Shown in pieces: positions 15,393 through 22,822 of a stretch of 28,618 nucleotides of DNA. This DNA is from a virus. The position numbers and the translations under genes are program-made. The notes under the pieces are model-generated. The model had not been told where the DNA came from and ran no database searches. It worked only from the letters and a program-made list of their open reading frames with translations. The stretch spans positions 1 through 28,618 of IMG/VR virus record IMGVR_UViG_3300022591_000051. One strand, given 5' to 3'. How positions within the stretch are numbered: position 1 is the first letter of the stretch; each line of letters begins with the position of its first letter.

Positions 15393-15836
15393 TTAAAAGT
15401 TGTATTGAATGCTAATCATAGTCCCTTGACTAATCTGTACTTTTCCTCGTACCCAAACAAAATTGCCAGTAAATGTAGTAGCAATAGTTGAAGTGGTATT
15501 TGTAGGATTGTAAGCGTATGATTGTTTGGTATCAGGTACATCGAACCAGTCAGTATCTGTCGGCGCAGTTGCTAAAGTAGCCTGCATTGAAAGAGTTCCA
15601 ACAAATGTAGGTGCTACAGTATAAGCTACGGTATGTAAACCTGAACTTATTCCATAATACCCTGTTCCCTTTTCTTGATTACTAGGAAACGTTAAAATAT
15701 TGTAGGGAGGGTTAAAAGTACTATTCCCATGATAGTACGCAGGCATACTTAGTACACTAGTGGTTGTTAAAACCGTGACCGTACCTGTAGTATTGATATC
15801 TGTATTAAAACTTAGTGTTTTGCTCAATGCGGGCAT
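15393..15836 (-). CDS. Beta-rich Thr/Ser protein, probable virion surface protein
   Basis: A 147-residue protein with high Thr, Ser, Asn and Tyr and few charged residues (MPALSKTLSFNTDINTTGTV; FVGTLSMQATLATAP; FTGNFVWVRGKVQISQG). This composition and the alternating strands fit a small beta-sandwich decoration or tail protein; FVWVRGKVQI resembles the last strands of such folds. It has a GAGGAA-type ribosome-binding site, and a candidate late promoter AATAAATA lies about 20 bases before its start, which fits a structural gene. No family is recognised. Confidence 0.7.
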   Translation of the reverse strand: MPALSKTLSFNTDINTTGTVTVLTTTSVLSMPAYYHGNSTFNPPYNILTFPSNQEKGTGYYGISSGLHTVAYTVAPTFVGTLSMQATLATAPTDTDWFDVPDTKQSYAYNPTNTTSTIATTFTGNFVWVRGKVQISQGTMISIQYNF

Positions 15837-15854
15837 AATTTTTCCTCTGCCCTG

Positions 15855-15862
15855 TATTTATT
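15855..15862 (-). promoter_or_regulatory. Candidate T4-type late promoter AATAAATA
   Basis: The minus strand reads AATAAATA, one base from the T4 late -10 octamer TATAAATA, 18 bases before the ATG of the 147-aa structural-type gene. The octamer is also present before the 227-aa holin-like gene. In A+T-rich DNA such octamers arise by chance, so confidence is low. Confidence 0.4.
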
Positions 15863-16538
15863 ACGGAACTAAGGTATGCTTAGGAATGTATTCCGTGACT
15901 TTGACAATTTTATCGCCTAAAATTAGGCTTAACATAGTCAGCATCTTAACATCTTCGATGTAGATAAACGGCCTGCTGTACATTTTCTTTTTGTTTAAAA
16001 AGAACAACCTGCTGTTACGACTTATTTTAAGCTGGTTATCGTGGTAGTTAGACATCCAATTAAAGCATTGTGCTTTTAGATTATCGGGTATTTGATTCTT
16101 AAATTCTACACGGTATGCGTACTTACTATAGGGCAATTTTTCAACAATCGTTTTATTACGATTTCCAGCTAAAAACTCCGATTCTACTGATGATTCTGGT
16201 GCCCAAACGTCAATTAAACACCAATTGAAGACCTTTTCTAATTCTTCGCAGGTATTGGCATCCGCAGGGTACAAACTAAAGGTAGAATTTTCAGCTCGTG
16301 TTTTTATACCTTTTGCTAGATAGGGTTCTAACGTAGTAACAAACTTGTGTAATACAACCTTGTCAATATCGTTCCAGTATCCGCCGCGATATTGTGGAAC
16401 AAAAAAGTTATCAACTGTACAATATTGTTTGACCCAGGGAACTCCGCGATACTTAATTACGGGAGCTCCCTTGATCTTTAATTCGACCTTGTAAGGAAAC
16501 TTACCAAAGAACAGCTTATTGGTCGACTGTCTCTTCAT
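15861..16538 (-). CDS. Protein of unknown function
   Basis: A 225-residue, basic and aromatic-rich protein ([71 protein letters not shown]). Repeated strand-like segments with Lys/Arg and Tyr/Phe suggest a mixed beta structure that could bind nucleic acid or protein, but no family is recognised. Its ATG lies inside the last 23 bases of clpA in another frame, with GGAAG upstream, so it is translationally coupled to clpA. Its position right after clpA raises the possibility of a Clp adaptor, which is only a guess. Confidence 0.7.
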   Translation of the reverse strand: MKRQSTNKLFFGKFPYKVELKIKGAPVIKYRGVPWVKQYCTVDNFFVPQYRGGYWNDIDKVVLHKFVTTLEPYLAKGIKTRAENSTFSLYPADANTCEELEKVFNWCLIDVWAPESSVESEFLAGNRNKTIVEKLPYSKYAYRVEFKNQIPDNLKAQCFNWMSNYHDNQLKISRNSRLFFLNKKKMYSRPFIYIEDVKMLTMLSLILGDKIVKVTEYIPKHTLVP

Positions 16539-18792
16539 CTGGTTCTTCCTTTGCTACTTTATCAACTGATAAAATTTCTACAAGTTCAAACCCAAACTTA
16601 TCATTAGTATGTGTTAGGTTAACAACACCGCCGTTTGATAATTTGCCAAACAAGATTTCACGTGATAGCGGTTTCTTAACTTCTTCGTCAATAATACGCT
16701 GTAACGGTCTAGCACCCATCTTACTATTAAACCCTTTCTTAACCAAGTATTCAAGTGCTTCTTGATTAGGTTTAACATGAATGTTTTTATCTTTAACTAG
16801 GCTATTAAGTTCGTCGATAAACTTCTTAACAACTTTAATCATTGTAGTATGATCAAGTTTACCAAACTGGATAATGCCATCTAAACGATTGCGGAACTCT
16901 GGAGCAAAGAACTTATTAACTGCTTCTGTATTATCGTAGTCACGTTCCATCTTACCAAAGCCAACACCGTTCTTTTCAGCATCAGCGGCACCTAAGTTAC
17001 TGGTCATAATAATGATAGCATTACGACCATCGGCGATCTTACCGTTAGATCCAGTTACAAAGCCGTTATCCATTAAGCCTAGCAATACTTGGCTAACGCT
17101 AGGATGTGCCTTTTCAATTTCGTCTAACAACAATACGCAGTTAGGATGTTCTTGTAATTGGGTAATCAATTGACCTGCGTTGTCTTCAAAGCCAACATAT
17201 CCCGGAGGAGCACCAATAAACTTAGCTACGGAGTGTTGTTCTTGGAACTCACTCATATCAAAGCGTACTAGTTTAACACCCATCGACTCTGCTAGTACTT
17301 TAGCAGTTTCAGTCTTACCACAACCTGTAGGACCAACAAACAAGAAGTTACCAACTGGTTTATTAATGGATTTTAATCCTGCTTGCGCAATATAGATCTT
17401 ATCTAGTAGAATATCAATTGCTTTCTCTTGACCGAACACTTTACTGTGCATATTCTTTTCAAGGCTTTGAAGATTCTTGTTTTCTTTGCTTGCTACTTGT
17501 TCAATAGGCAAGTTAGTGATCTTAGCAACTTCAAATACAATCTCGTCATGATCAACAACACCGTTTTCTTCATCACGTACTTTGAAACGTGCGCATGCGC
17601 AGTCAATTAAGTCAATTGCCTTATCTGGCAACTTACGATCACTGATATATTTGTTAGAATACTTAACTGAGTCAATAATAGCTTGGTTAGTAATTTTAAC
17701 ACCGTGATGTTTCTCGTAATACTTCTTAAGACCTTTCATGATCTTAATAGCAACTGCTTCTGTAGGCTCATCAACTGTAACACGTTGGAAACGACGCATT
17801 AACGCACGATCCTTTTCAAAGTGCTTACGGAACTCTTCCCAAGTAGTTGACGCAATAACTTTAATAGTACCCTTGCCCAATGCTGGCTTTAACATATTAG
17901 CCATATCGTTTGAACCACCACCTACAGCACCAGCACCGCTCATCATGTGTGCTTCGTCAATAAACAAGATGCTGTTCTTTTTCTTTTCAAGTGCGGTAAT
18001 AACCATCTTCAAACGTTCTTCAAAGTCACCGCGGTATTTAGATCCAGCAAGCATAGCGCCAATATCTAAACTGTAAACAACGTGATCTTTAATATACTTA
18101 GGTACTGTGCCTTCTAGAATCTTTTTAGCAAGTCCTTCTGCGATAGCAGTTTTACCAACACCCGGATCACCAATAAGCATTACATTAGACTTTGTACGGC
18201 GAGCAAGTACCAATTGAATTTCTTCAATTTCCTTATCACGTCCAATTACTGGATCAATACGCTTCTCTTTGGCTTTCTTAGTAAGATTGGCGCAATACTG
18301 AACTAACATGCGTTCTAGTTGAGGATTAGGTGCGTCATGCTCGGTATCAGTTTCTGCGTCAGCTGATTCTTGTGTAATGAATTCAACAAATTTATCTTTG
18401 TCAATTTTAGCGTTACGTAATGAATACGCCGCATAGCTTTTCTTTTCTGAGAACAAACTAATAAAGCAATCTAGTGGCTCAATAGTATTCTTACCATTAA
18501 ACAATACATTTGTAAACGCACGATTAAGCATACGTTCCATTGAGTGTGTTTTCTTTGGCTTAGTTTCTTCAGCGGTAACAATGTCACCTAGTTCTGTAGT
18601 AACATAGGTGCTAATTTCTTTCTTTAGGCTATTAACGTCTGCGCCAAATGCTGTTAATAGTAGATTGAATTTTTCATCTACTAGTAGACCATATAAGAAA
18701 TGCTCGAGGGTTATATATTCGTGCTTGTTGTTTACCGCAAACTTAATAGCACGTTCGAAAATCTTTTCTAGGTCTTGACTTGGTTCAAGCAT
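16516..18792 (-). CDS. clpA: ClpA-like AAA+ unfoldase (Clp protease ATP-binding subunit)
   Basis: A 758-residue protein, the same length as bacterial ClpA. Clp N-domain at 1-145 ([12 protein letters not shown]); first AAA+ with Walker A GDPGVGKT (208-215) and Walker B ILFIDE (275-280); second AAA+ with GPTGCGKT (487-494), VLLLDE (553-558) and FRNRLD (633-638). At 610-612 it has VGF where ClpA/ClpC carry the hydrophobic-Gly-hydrophobic tripeptide that docks on ClpP, so it could feed substrates to a host ClpP. There is no ClpB-type middle domain. No clpP or clpS is seen in the window. It lies in the order dnaJ-def-clpA with 8-bp and 4-bp overlaps. Confidence 0.96.
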   Translation of the reverse strand: MLEPSQDLEKIFERAIKFAVNNKHEYITLEHFLYGLLVDEKFNLLLTAFGADVNSLKKEISTYVTTELGDIVTAEETKPKKTHSMERMLNRAFTNVLFNGKNTIEPLDCFISLFSEKKSYAAYSLRNAKIDKDKFVEFITQESADAETDTEHDAPNPQLERMLVQYCANLTKKAKEKRIDPVIGRDKEIEEIQLVLARRTKSNVMLIGDPGVGKTAIAEGLAKKILEGTVPKYIKDHVVYSLDIGAMLAGSKYRGDFEERLKMVITALEKKKNSILFIDEAHMMSGAGAVGGGSNDMANMLKPALGKGTIKVIASTTWEEFRKHFEKDRALMRRFQRVTVDEPTEAVAIKIMKGLKKYYEKHHGVKITNQAIIDSVKYSNKYISDRKLPDKAIDLIDCACARFKVRDEENGVVDHDEIVFEVAKITNLPIEQVASKENKNLQSLEKNMHSKVFGQEKAIDILLDKIYIAQAGLKSINKPVGNFLFVGPTGCGKTETAKVLAESMGVKLVRFDMSEFQEQHSVAKFIGAPPGYVGFEDNAGQLITQLQEHPNCVLLLDEIEKAHPSVSQVLLGLMDNGFVTGSNGKIADGRNAIIIMTSNLGAADAEKNGVGFGKMERDYDNTEAVNKFFAPEFRNRLDGIIQFGKLDHTTMIKVVKKFIDELNSLVKDKNIHVKPNQEALEYLVKKGFNSKMGARPLQRIIDEEVKKPLSREILFGKLSNGGVVNLTHTNDKFGFELVEILSVDKVAKEEPDEETVDQ

Positions 18793-19297
18793 TGTTCTTC
18801 CTTTTATTTGATTTAAATTTCTTCATAGCCATGGCCCACTTTAACTGACTAGTTCTATCTGAAAATACAATTCCTTCTAAGTGATCTAATTCATGTAAAA
18901 AACACTTACACTCATAACCTTTAAATTCACCTTCTTGCCATTCTCCGGAACTATTCTGCCAGCGGACCTTAACTGCTCTAGGTCTTTTAATTGTAACAAA
19001 TATTCCGGGAAAACTCAAACACCCTTCCTCCAAATCAGCAACATCGTCCGTATTAGCAACAACTTCTGGATTAAAAAACGCTTGCGCATTGTCGGGCATA
19101 GTAGGATGTCCCATAGTAAACACTCTAGTTGCTATACCAACTTGGTTAGCCGCAAGTCCCATTCCGTTATTGGACAGCATAGTTTCGATCATATCCTTTT
19201 CCAACTGGACAGGATCTACAACAGGATTATCAAAATCAAAGTCTGGCATACGTTCGCGAAGAATTGGACTTGGGAATTTAACAATATCTAGGATCAT
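18785..19297 (-). CDS. def: Peptide deformylase
   Basis: A 170-residue protein, full length for the family. All three motifs are present: GMGLAANQVG (45-54), EGCLS (91-95, metal ligand C93) and HELDH (135-139, metal ligands H135 and H139, catalytic E136). It removes the N-terminal formyl group from nascent proteins in the cytoplasm. Phage deformylases are known in marine T4-like phages, usually shorter than this one at the C-terminus; here the C-terminal helix (LKWAMAMKKFKSNKRK) is kept. It lies between dnaJ and clpA in the same transcript. Confidence 0.97.
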   Translation of the reverse strand: MILDIVKFPSPILRERMPDFDFDNPVVDPVQLEKDMIETMLSNNGMGLAANQVGIATRVFTMGHPTMPDNAQAFFNPEVVANTDDVADLEEGCLSFPGIFVTIKRPRAVKVRWQNSSGEWQEGEFKGYECKCFLHELDHLEGIVFSDRTSQLKWAMAMKKFKSNKRKNNA

Positions 19298-20088
19298 GGG
19301 AATAGTTGTTTGAGGGTTGAAATTTGAACTTCATCAAGTTTTGGAATAGACATTTTAATTTCTAATAACAGTCGACCTCTACTTGCTGAATTATTAATAT
19401 TAGGCATACCTTGATTTGGAATACTTAATACGCTATCTGGTTGTGTTCCTGCGGGAATAATTCCGTTTAATGTTTTGCCGTCGATAGTAGTAATGTTAAT
19501 ATCTTTACCTAGCATAGCATCAATACAAGTAATGTCTATAGTTTTAATTAAGTCGTCACCTTGCCTACGGAATTCGCGGTGTGTTAATATTTCTATAAGA
19601 ACAAACACGTCACCTGCTGGGAATCCAGGCAAGCTATCATCACCTACTCCGCTTAATCGTAAAGTAGTACCGCTTTGTATTCCTGCTGGTATCTTTACAT
19701 TTAGAATCTTTTCTTTACCATTAGCTTTAAAAAAGTTAACAACTAGTTCTTTACCATTGAACGCATCTTCTAATGTAATTTTGGTATGGAAATTTAAGTC
19801 TCGATTTCTAGGACGTTGCGGTCTAAGGAAATCATTAAATCCAAAATGACTGAATATGTTTTCAAATCCTGGAGGAAATCCTTGGCCGCCGCTATGATAT
19901 GCGGGTTGATCGTATTCAGCACGTTTTTGATCATCGCCTAGTGTGCGATATGCTTCTTCAATTTCTTTAAATTTAGCAGTATCCCCACCGCGGTCGGGGT
20001 GATGCTTCATAGCCGCAGAGCGGTATGCTTTTTTAATTTCTTCTTGTGACGCCCCTTTAGGCACGCCTAATGTTTGATAATAATCCAT
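19294..20088 (-). CDS. dnaJ: DnaJ/CbpA-type co-chaperone (class B J-protein)
   Basis: A 264-residue protein. J-domain at 1-65 with the HPD tripeptide at 30-32 (MKHHPDRGGD), a Gly/Phe linker (about 66-90: YHSGGQGFPPGFENIFSHFGF) and two beta C-terminal domains (LNFHTKITLEDAFNGKEL; KIPAGIQSGTTLRLSGVG; GDVFVLIEILTHREFRRQGDDL). The CxxCxGxG zinc repeats are absent, so it resembles CbpA more than classical DnaJ, and the C-terminal dimerisation part is short. It would deliver clients to host DnaK. It is the first gene of the 12-kb operon, right behind a perfect consensus promoter. Confidence 0.95.
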   Translation of the reverse strand: MDYYQTLGVPKGASQEEIKKAYRSAAMKHHPDRGGDTAKFKEIEEAYRTLGDDQKRAEYDQPAYHSGGQGFPPGFENIFSHFGFNDFLRPQRPRNRDLNFHTKITLEDAFNGKELVVNFFKANGKEKILNVKIPAGIQSGTTLRLSGVGDDSLPGFPAGDVFVLIEILTHREFRRQGDDLIKTIDITCIDAMLGKDINITTIDGKTLNGIIPAGTQPDSVLSIPNQGMPNINNSASRGRLLLEIKMSIPKLDEVQISTLKQLFP

Positions 20089-20098
20089 AGTCCAATAA

Positions 20099-20141
20099 AA
20101 AGCAAGGTGTAACAGTAATTATACTGTCATAACCTTGCTTT
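20099..20141 (-). terminator. Hairpin and T-run upstream of dnaJ
   Basis: On the minus strand AAAGCAAGGT (20141-20132) pairs with ACCTTGCTTT (20108-20099), with an inner ACAGTA/TACTGT stem, followed by TTTTTATT. It fits an intrinsic terminator for the small secreted-protein gene ending at 20156. The promoter at 20118-20146 is nested in it: RNA starting there lacks the 5' arm, so it should escape termination. Confidence 0.75.
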
Positions 20142-20146
20142 GTCAA
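20118..20146 (-). promoter_or_regulatory. Perfect-consensus sigma-70 promoter of the dnaJ-def-clpA operon
   Basis: Minus strand TTGACA (20146-20141), 17-base spacer, TATAAT (20123-20118): full identity to the sigma-70 consensus with ideal spacing. Predicted start near 20111. TACTGT follows the -10 as at the dsbA promoter. This promoter precedes dnaJ by about 23 bases and marks the operon as early-expressed. Confidence 0.92.
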
Positions 20147-20155
20147 ATTACGAAA

Positions 20156-20323
20156 TTACTTTTTCTTTGCTGGCTTTGCCGCCGGCTTTACAGGTGCTGT
20201 CGGAACCTTTTCGCCTTCGAACTTTTGGTGATGCTTAACTACTTTTGGTGCTGGCTTTTTTGGTAATGCTAATGCTGGCATAGCAAATGTTGCCGCAATT
20301 AAAAGTGCTATAAGTTTCTTCAT
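20156..20323 (-). CDS. Small secreted Lys/Pro/Ala-rich protein
   Basis: A 55-residue protein read directly from the sequence: MKKLIALLIAATFAMPALA is a classic Sec signal peptide with an ALA cleavage site, leaving a mature chain of about 36 residues rich in Lys, Pro and Ala (PKKPAPKVVKHHQKFE, PAAKPAKKK). AAAGGA is six bases before the start, which lies 11 bases after the stop of the holin-like gene. It ends just before the dnaJ promoter/terminator. Role unknown; a small cationic periplasmic protein at the end of a lysis region could act on the envelope. Confidence 0.75.
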   Translation of the reverse strand: MKKLIALLIAATFAMPALALPKKPAPKVVKHHQKFEGEKVPTAPVKPAAKPAKKK

Positions 20324-20334
20324 TTTATTTTCCT

Positions 20335-21018
20335 TTATAGTGGGGGTTGTGCGTCTTGAGGTATTACCTTTTGACCTTTTGCGTTCAGTGTCGGTGTTGT
20401 TGCTGAAGTCGTTGGGGCTGGACTTCCAAATGCTGGAGCTGGAGTTGATCCAAATGCTGGAGCAGGACTTGAACCAAATGCCGGTGCTGGACTTGAACCA
20501 AATGCTGGAGCAGGGCTTCCAAATCCGCCGGATTGTTGTCCACCAAATCCGCCGGATTGTTGTCCACCAAATCCACCTGTGTTTCCACCGAATCCACCGC
20601 CCATGCCATTATTCATTCCACCGCCCATGCCATTATTCATTCCACCCATACCGTTGTTCATACCCATACCGCCCGGCATACCACCTGGTGGAATGTACTG
20701 TGTACCCATTGGTTGATTGTTACCAGCAACGCCTTCTAGTTTTTCTTTGGTACGGCCATATGCACTGATACCAATAACAGCACCCATAGCAACGTGGAAC
20801 AAGCCACCGCCTTGTAAGGTCAAAGGTTGCCACTGTGTGTTAATACCACCGTGGAATAATGCTTGAATACTTGTCCACATAACTGGAGCCATAACAAAGT
20901 CGAATAAACATACAAACATGTACATCCATCCCATCATTGGACGCCATTTGGCATTCATCCAATCTTCTTTCTTCTTCTCGCTATCAGACGAGTGATTATA
21001 CTCGTTTAACTGTGTCAT
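20335..21018 (-). CDS. Holin-like (3-TM) membrane protein with Gly/Asn/Ala-Pro repeat tail
   Basis: A 227-residue protein. Residues 22-90 carry WRPMMGWMYMFVCLFDFVMAP, then a second and third hydrophobic segment (GLFHVAMGAVIGISAYGRT); this WRPM-GW...GxxAxxRTxEK layout is that of the three-TM holin family. Residues about 105-215 are low-complexity repeats (GMNNGMGG x3, GGFGGQQS x2, PAPAFGS x4-5), not usual for a holin. It is the last large gene of the lysis region, so pore formation for endolysin release is likely. The tail could be cytoplasmic and regulatory, but nothing in the sequence says how. Confidence 0.65.
   Translation of the reverse strand: MTQLNEYNHSSDSEKKKEDWMNAKWRPMMGWMYMFVCLFDFVMAPVMWTSIQALFHGGINTQWQPLTLQGGGLFHVAMGAVIGISAYGRTKEKLEGVAGNNQPMGTQYIPPGGMPGGMGMNNGMGGMNNGMGGGMNNGMGGGFGGNTGGFGGQQSGGFGGQQSGGFGSPAPAFGSSPAPAFGSSPAPAFGSTPAPAFGSPAPTTSATTPTLNAKGQKVIPQDAQPPL
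20411..20680 (-). repeat. Coding tandem repeats in the holin-like gene
   Basis: Short in-frame direct repeats: units around aatgctggagc(a/t)gga...ccaaatgctgg (coding AFGSxPAP), ccaccaaatccgccggattgttgt twice in tandem (coding GGFGGQQS), and ccaccgcccatgccattattcatt twice (coding GMGGGMNN). Such arrays expand and contract readily by slippage. Confidence 0.8.
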
Positions 21019-21042
21019 ACTTCGCTCCTATTAGTGTAAATT

Positions 21043-21050
21043 TATTTATT
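21043..21050 (-). promoter_or_regulatory. Candidate late promoter AATAAATA before the holin-like gene
   Basis: The minus strand reads AATAAATA at the stop of the 117-aa gene, 24 bases before the start of the holin-like gene. Same octamer as at 15855-15862. It overlaps coding sequence (last Gln codon and TAA), so it may be chance. Confidence 0.3.
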
Positions 21051-21399
21051 GCGGGTGTTCGCAAATACACGGGTTAGATTTGCACATTCCGCAAGTGGGC
21101 ATTGTGACTGGTAGTGTAGGTTCTGTGGTTAATTTGCCAGCATGATATTCTGCTTGTTTAGCGGCATCTTCTGCTTCTTTAATTAACGCCTCTGTTTCAG
21201 CTTTGGCTTTTTCGACTGCGGCTAATGCGGCTTGATGCGCGGCCTTACTTAACCCTGCGGCTTTTTCTCTAGCGTGAACTAGTGCGGCTTCTGCGGCTTC
21301 TACTTCGTGGCTTGCTGTTTTTGCTAGCTTCTTAGCATCACCGAAAGCAACCGCTAATTTACCTGCTATATTTTTTTCTAAGTTAGTAAACCAACCCAT
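21046..21399 (-). CDS. Alanine-rich coiled-coil protein with C-terminal cysteine cluster
   Basis: A 117-residue protein. Residues 3-85 form one long Ala/Lys/Glu-rich helix (ASHEVEAAEAALVHAREKAAGL; AEDAAKQAEYHAGKL), likely a coiled coil. The last 17 residues are MPTCGMCKSNPCICEHP, four cysteines in a CxxCxxxxCxC pattern that could bind zinc or a metal cluster. There is no signal peptide. Ribosome-binding site AGGAG at seven bases. It lies between the 86-aa gene and the holin-like gene. Unknown function. Confidence 0.7.
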   Translation of the reverse strand: MGWFTNLEKNIAGKLAVAFGDAKKLAKTASHEVEAAEAALVHAREKAAGLSKAAHQAALAAVEKAKAETEALIKEAEDAAKQAEYHAGKLTTEPTLPVTMPTCGMCKSNPCICEHPQ

Positions 21400-21409
21400 A
21401 GTAATTCTC

Positions 21410-21670
21410 CTAGTATACCGCTCCGATAATAGTGATTAATCCAGTGATACATGTATTCAATGTTTCTTTATAGCTTAGTTGACTCATGTCTTGTACAATG
21501 TCTAATTGACGTTGAGCATCTTTTAAAATCTCTGCTAAATCTTGTGGACTCATTTGTCCTGCTTGTGCCGCGGCAGTTGCTTGCCCGATGTATGTAGCGG
21601 CCTGCGCAAATGTTGGATCACCGCAGTTGGCAAGTGCGGCTAATTGGTTGTTAATATCATCTAATGTCAT
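21410..21670 (-). CDS. Small protein of unknown function
   Basis: An 86-residue Ala/Gln-rich, helical protein (MTLDDINNQLAALANCGD; TYIGQATAAAQAGQMSPQDLAEILKDAQRQLDIVQDM) ending in a hydrophobic segment (TCITGLITIIGAVY) that could touch the membrane. It overlaps the upstream lipoprotein gene by ATGA. No family recognised. The composition recalls phage tail or lysis-accessory proteins of similar size, without firm evidence. Confidence 0.65.
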   Translation of the reverse strand: MTLDDINNQLAALANCGDPTFAQAATYIGQATAAAQAGQMSPQDLAEILKDAQRQLDIVQDMSQLSYKETLNTCITGLITIIGAVY

Positions 21671-22065
21671 CTTGGTCTATTTCCTATAACGTGCTGAATT
21701 ACTTTCGCACTATTTTCAATACTGCCGTACTTTAACTTACAAAATAAATCCGGAACTGGGGGACTATCATATCGTTTAGCAAGTCCTTGTGCTATTTCAT
21801 TTAACCTCTTACTAGCACCGTATCCATCTTTATTGTTAGGAATTTGTTCACTGTATGTTTCAAACAAATCTGTTTTGTTTGCCATTGCTACTGCGTTGGC
21901 CTGCGCTAATAGCGGATTGCTACATTGTGTTTTATAGTGACTAGCATCGACACGAATTTCAGTAATGATCTTATATTCATTTGGGTCAAACCCAGTCATT
22001 GTTATTGCGTCATATACTGCGCAACTAGCTAGAAATGGAACAAGTAAGAATACTAATTTTTTCAT
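21667..22065 (-). CDS. Lipoprotein of unknown function in lysis region
   Basis: A 132-residue protein starting MKKLVFLLVPFLASC: a type II signal peptide with lipobox LASC, so Cys15 would be lipidated and the mature protein anchored in a membrane facing the periplasm. The rest has a small globular look with two further cysteines (YKTQCSNPLL, DLFCKLKYG) that may form a disulfide. It overlaps the upstream spanin-like gene by ATGA. With two lipoproteins in a row, one is likely the outer spanin and this one an accessory or an anti-superinfection factor; undecided. Confidence 0.7.
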   Translation of the reverse strand: MKKLVFLLVPFLASCAVYDAITMTGFDPNEYKIITEIRVDASHYKTQCSNPLLAQANAVAMANKTDLFETYSEQIPNNKDGYGASKRLNEIAQGLAKRYDSPPVPDLFCKLKYGSIENSAKVIQHVIGNRPR

Positions 22066-22334
22066 TTAGCGTCCTGATATATTTGTTGATGCGACTTATA
22101 CCATTGTTGCCATGTATCGTACTTGTCTTTTAATATGTAATATTTGGTATAGTTTGTATTTGCGTTGTCAATTAAATCACTCAATTGAGTCTGTTCTGGA
22201 GTTAGTGGTGTTAGTTCTTCACTAGGTTCCATTAATTCCGCAGGAGTATCTGGCCAATTAATTTTAACAGGAGCACTATTACTAGCACACCCAAACAAAC
22301 TAATAAGCATTAGTGCCGCAATTAGTTTTTTCAT
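22062..22334 (-). CDS. Outer-membrane spanin-like lipoprotein (Rz1-type)
   Basis: A 90-residue protein: MKKLIAALMLISLFGC gives a signal peptide with lipobox LFGC (Cys16). The mature part is short (about 75 residues), with a Pro-rich stretch (INWPDTPAELMEPSEELTPLTPEQ) then a helical, Tyr/Trp/Lys-rich end (YILKDKYDTWQQWYKSHQQIY). This is how o-spanins of T4-like phages look, and it follows a membrane/coiled-coil protein and an endolysin. It would join with the inner spanin to fuse the membranes in the last step of lysis. ATGA overlap on both sides. Confidence 0.65.
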   Translation of the reverse strand: MKKLIAALMLISLFGCASNSAPVKINWPDTPAELMEPSEELTPLTPEQTQLSDLIDNANTNYTKYYILKDKYDTWQQWYKSHQQIYQDAK

Positions 22335-22822
22335 TTAGGTGCTCCGATTACTACAACAGATGGTATTTGCTTGCTACCTGAATTTTTAACAGCACGATTA
22401 TAATCTTCCCAAGCATCATGATTAATCTTAGCGCAGTCGGCATTGATCTTATCTTTGTCTTTGGCAATAATCTGCTGAACACCGTAACCGCGACCACTAA
22501 TCAAGTGTGCGTTATTGGCAATTGATGCGGCAAGTGCGGCATTGGCGGCCTTGGCTTTTTCGTCTGCTATTGCGACTTTTTGTTCTGCTTCTTTAACATC
22601 TGCTTGATATACGGCAACAACACCTGCGCCACCATACATAAACACGCCTGTTAAACAAACAATTAACGCAGTTGGTTTAATAAACAATGCCCACGGTTTA
22701 AATTGCGGTAAATGGCTTAGAATACCGGCCATAAAGAATACCACCAGTCCAGCACTAGCCATAGCTGGCCATGCCCAATCTGGAATGTTACCTAGTGCGT
22801 AGTGAACGACCCAAGCAAACAT
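22331..22822 (-). CDS. Membrane protein with periplasmic coiled coil (candidate inner spanin/holin)
   Basis: A 163-residue protein. The start at ATG 22822 (MFAWVVHYALGN) overlaps the endolysin stop as TAATG and is preferred to an upstream GTG. Three hydrophobic stretches span about residues 14-32, 45-60 and 60-75 (WAWPAMASAGLVVFFMAGIL; ALIVCLTGVFMYGGAGVVAVY), then a helical coiled coil rich in Ala, Lys and Glu (KEAEQKVAIADEKAKAANAALAAS) to residue 110. This is membrane anchor plus periplasmic coiled coil, as expected for an inner spanin, although more TMs than usual are present, so a combined holin-like role is possible. Confidence 0.6.
   Translation of the reverse strand: MFAWVVHYALGNIPDWAWPAMASAGLVVFFMAGILSHLPQFKPWALFIKPTALIVCLTGVFMYGGAGVVAVYQADVKEAEQKVAIADEKAKAANAALAASIANNAHLISGRGYGVQQIIAKDKDKINADCAKINHDAWEDYNRAVKNSGSKQIPSVVVIGAPK

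Noticed and set aside
20405-20680. CRISPR-like array from regularly spaced repeats
   Set aside because: The repeats are in-frame codon repeats with no unique spacers of constant length.
20340-20768. Long plus-strand open frame over the holin-like gene
   Set aside because: It is produced by the Gly/Asn/Ala-Pro codon repeats of the minus-strand gene; composition is repetitive and it has no ribosome-binding site.
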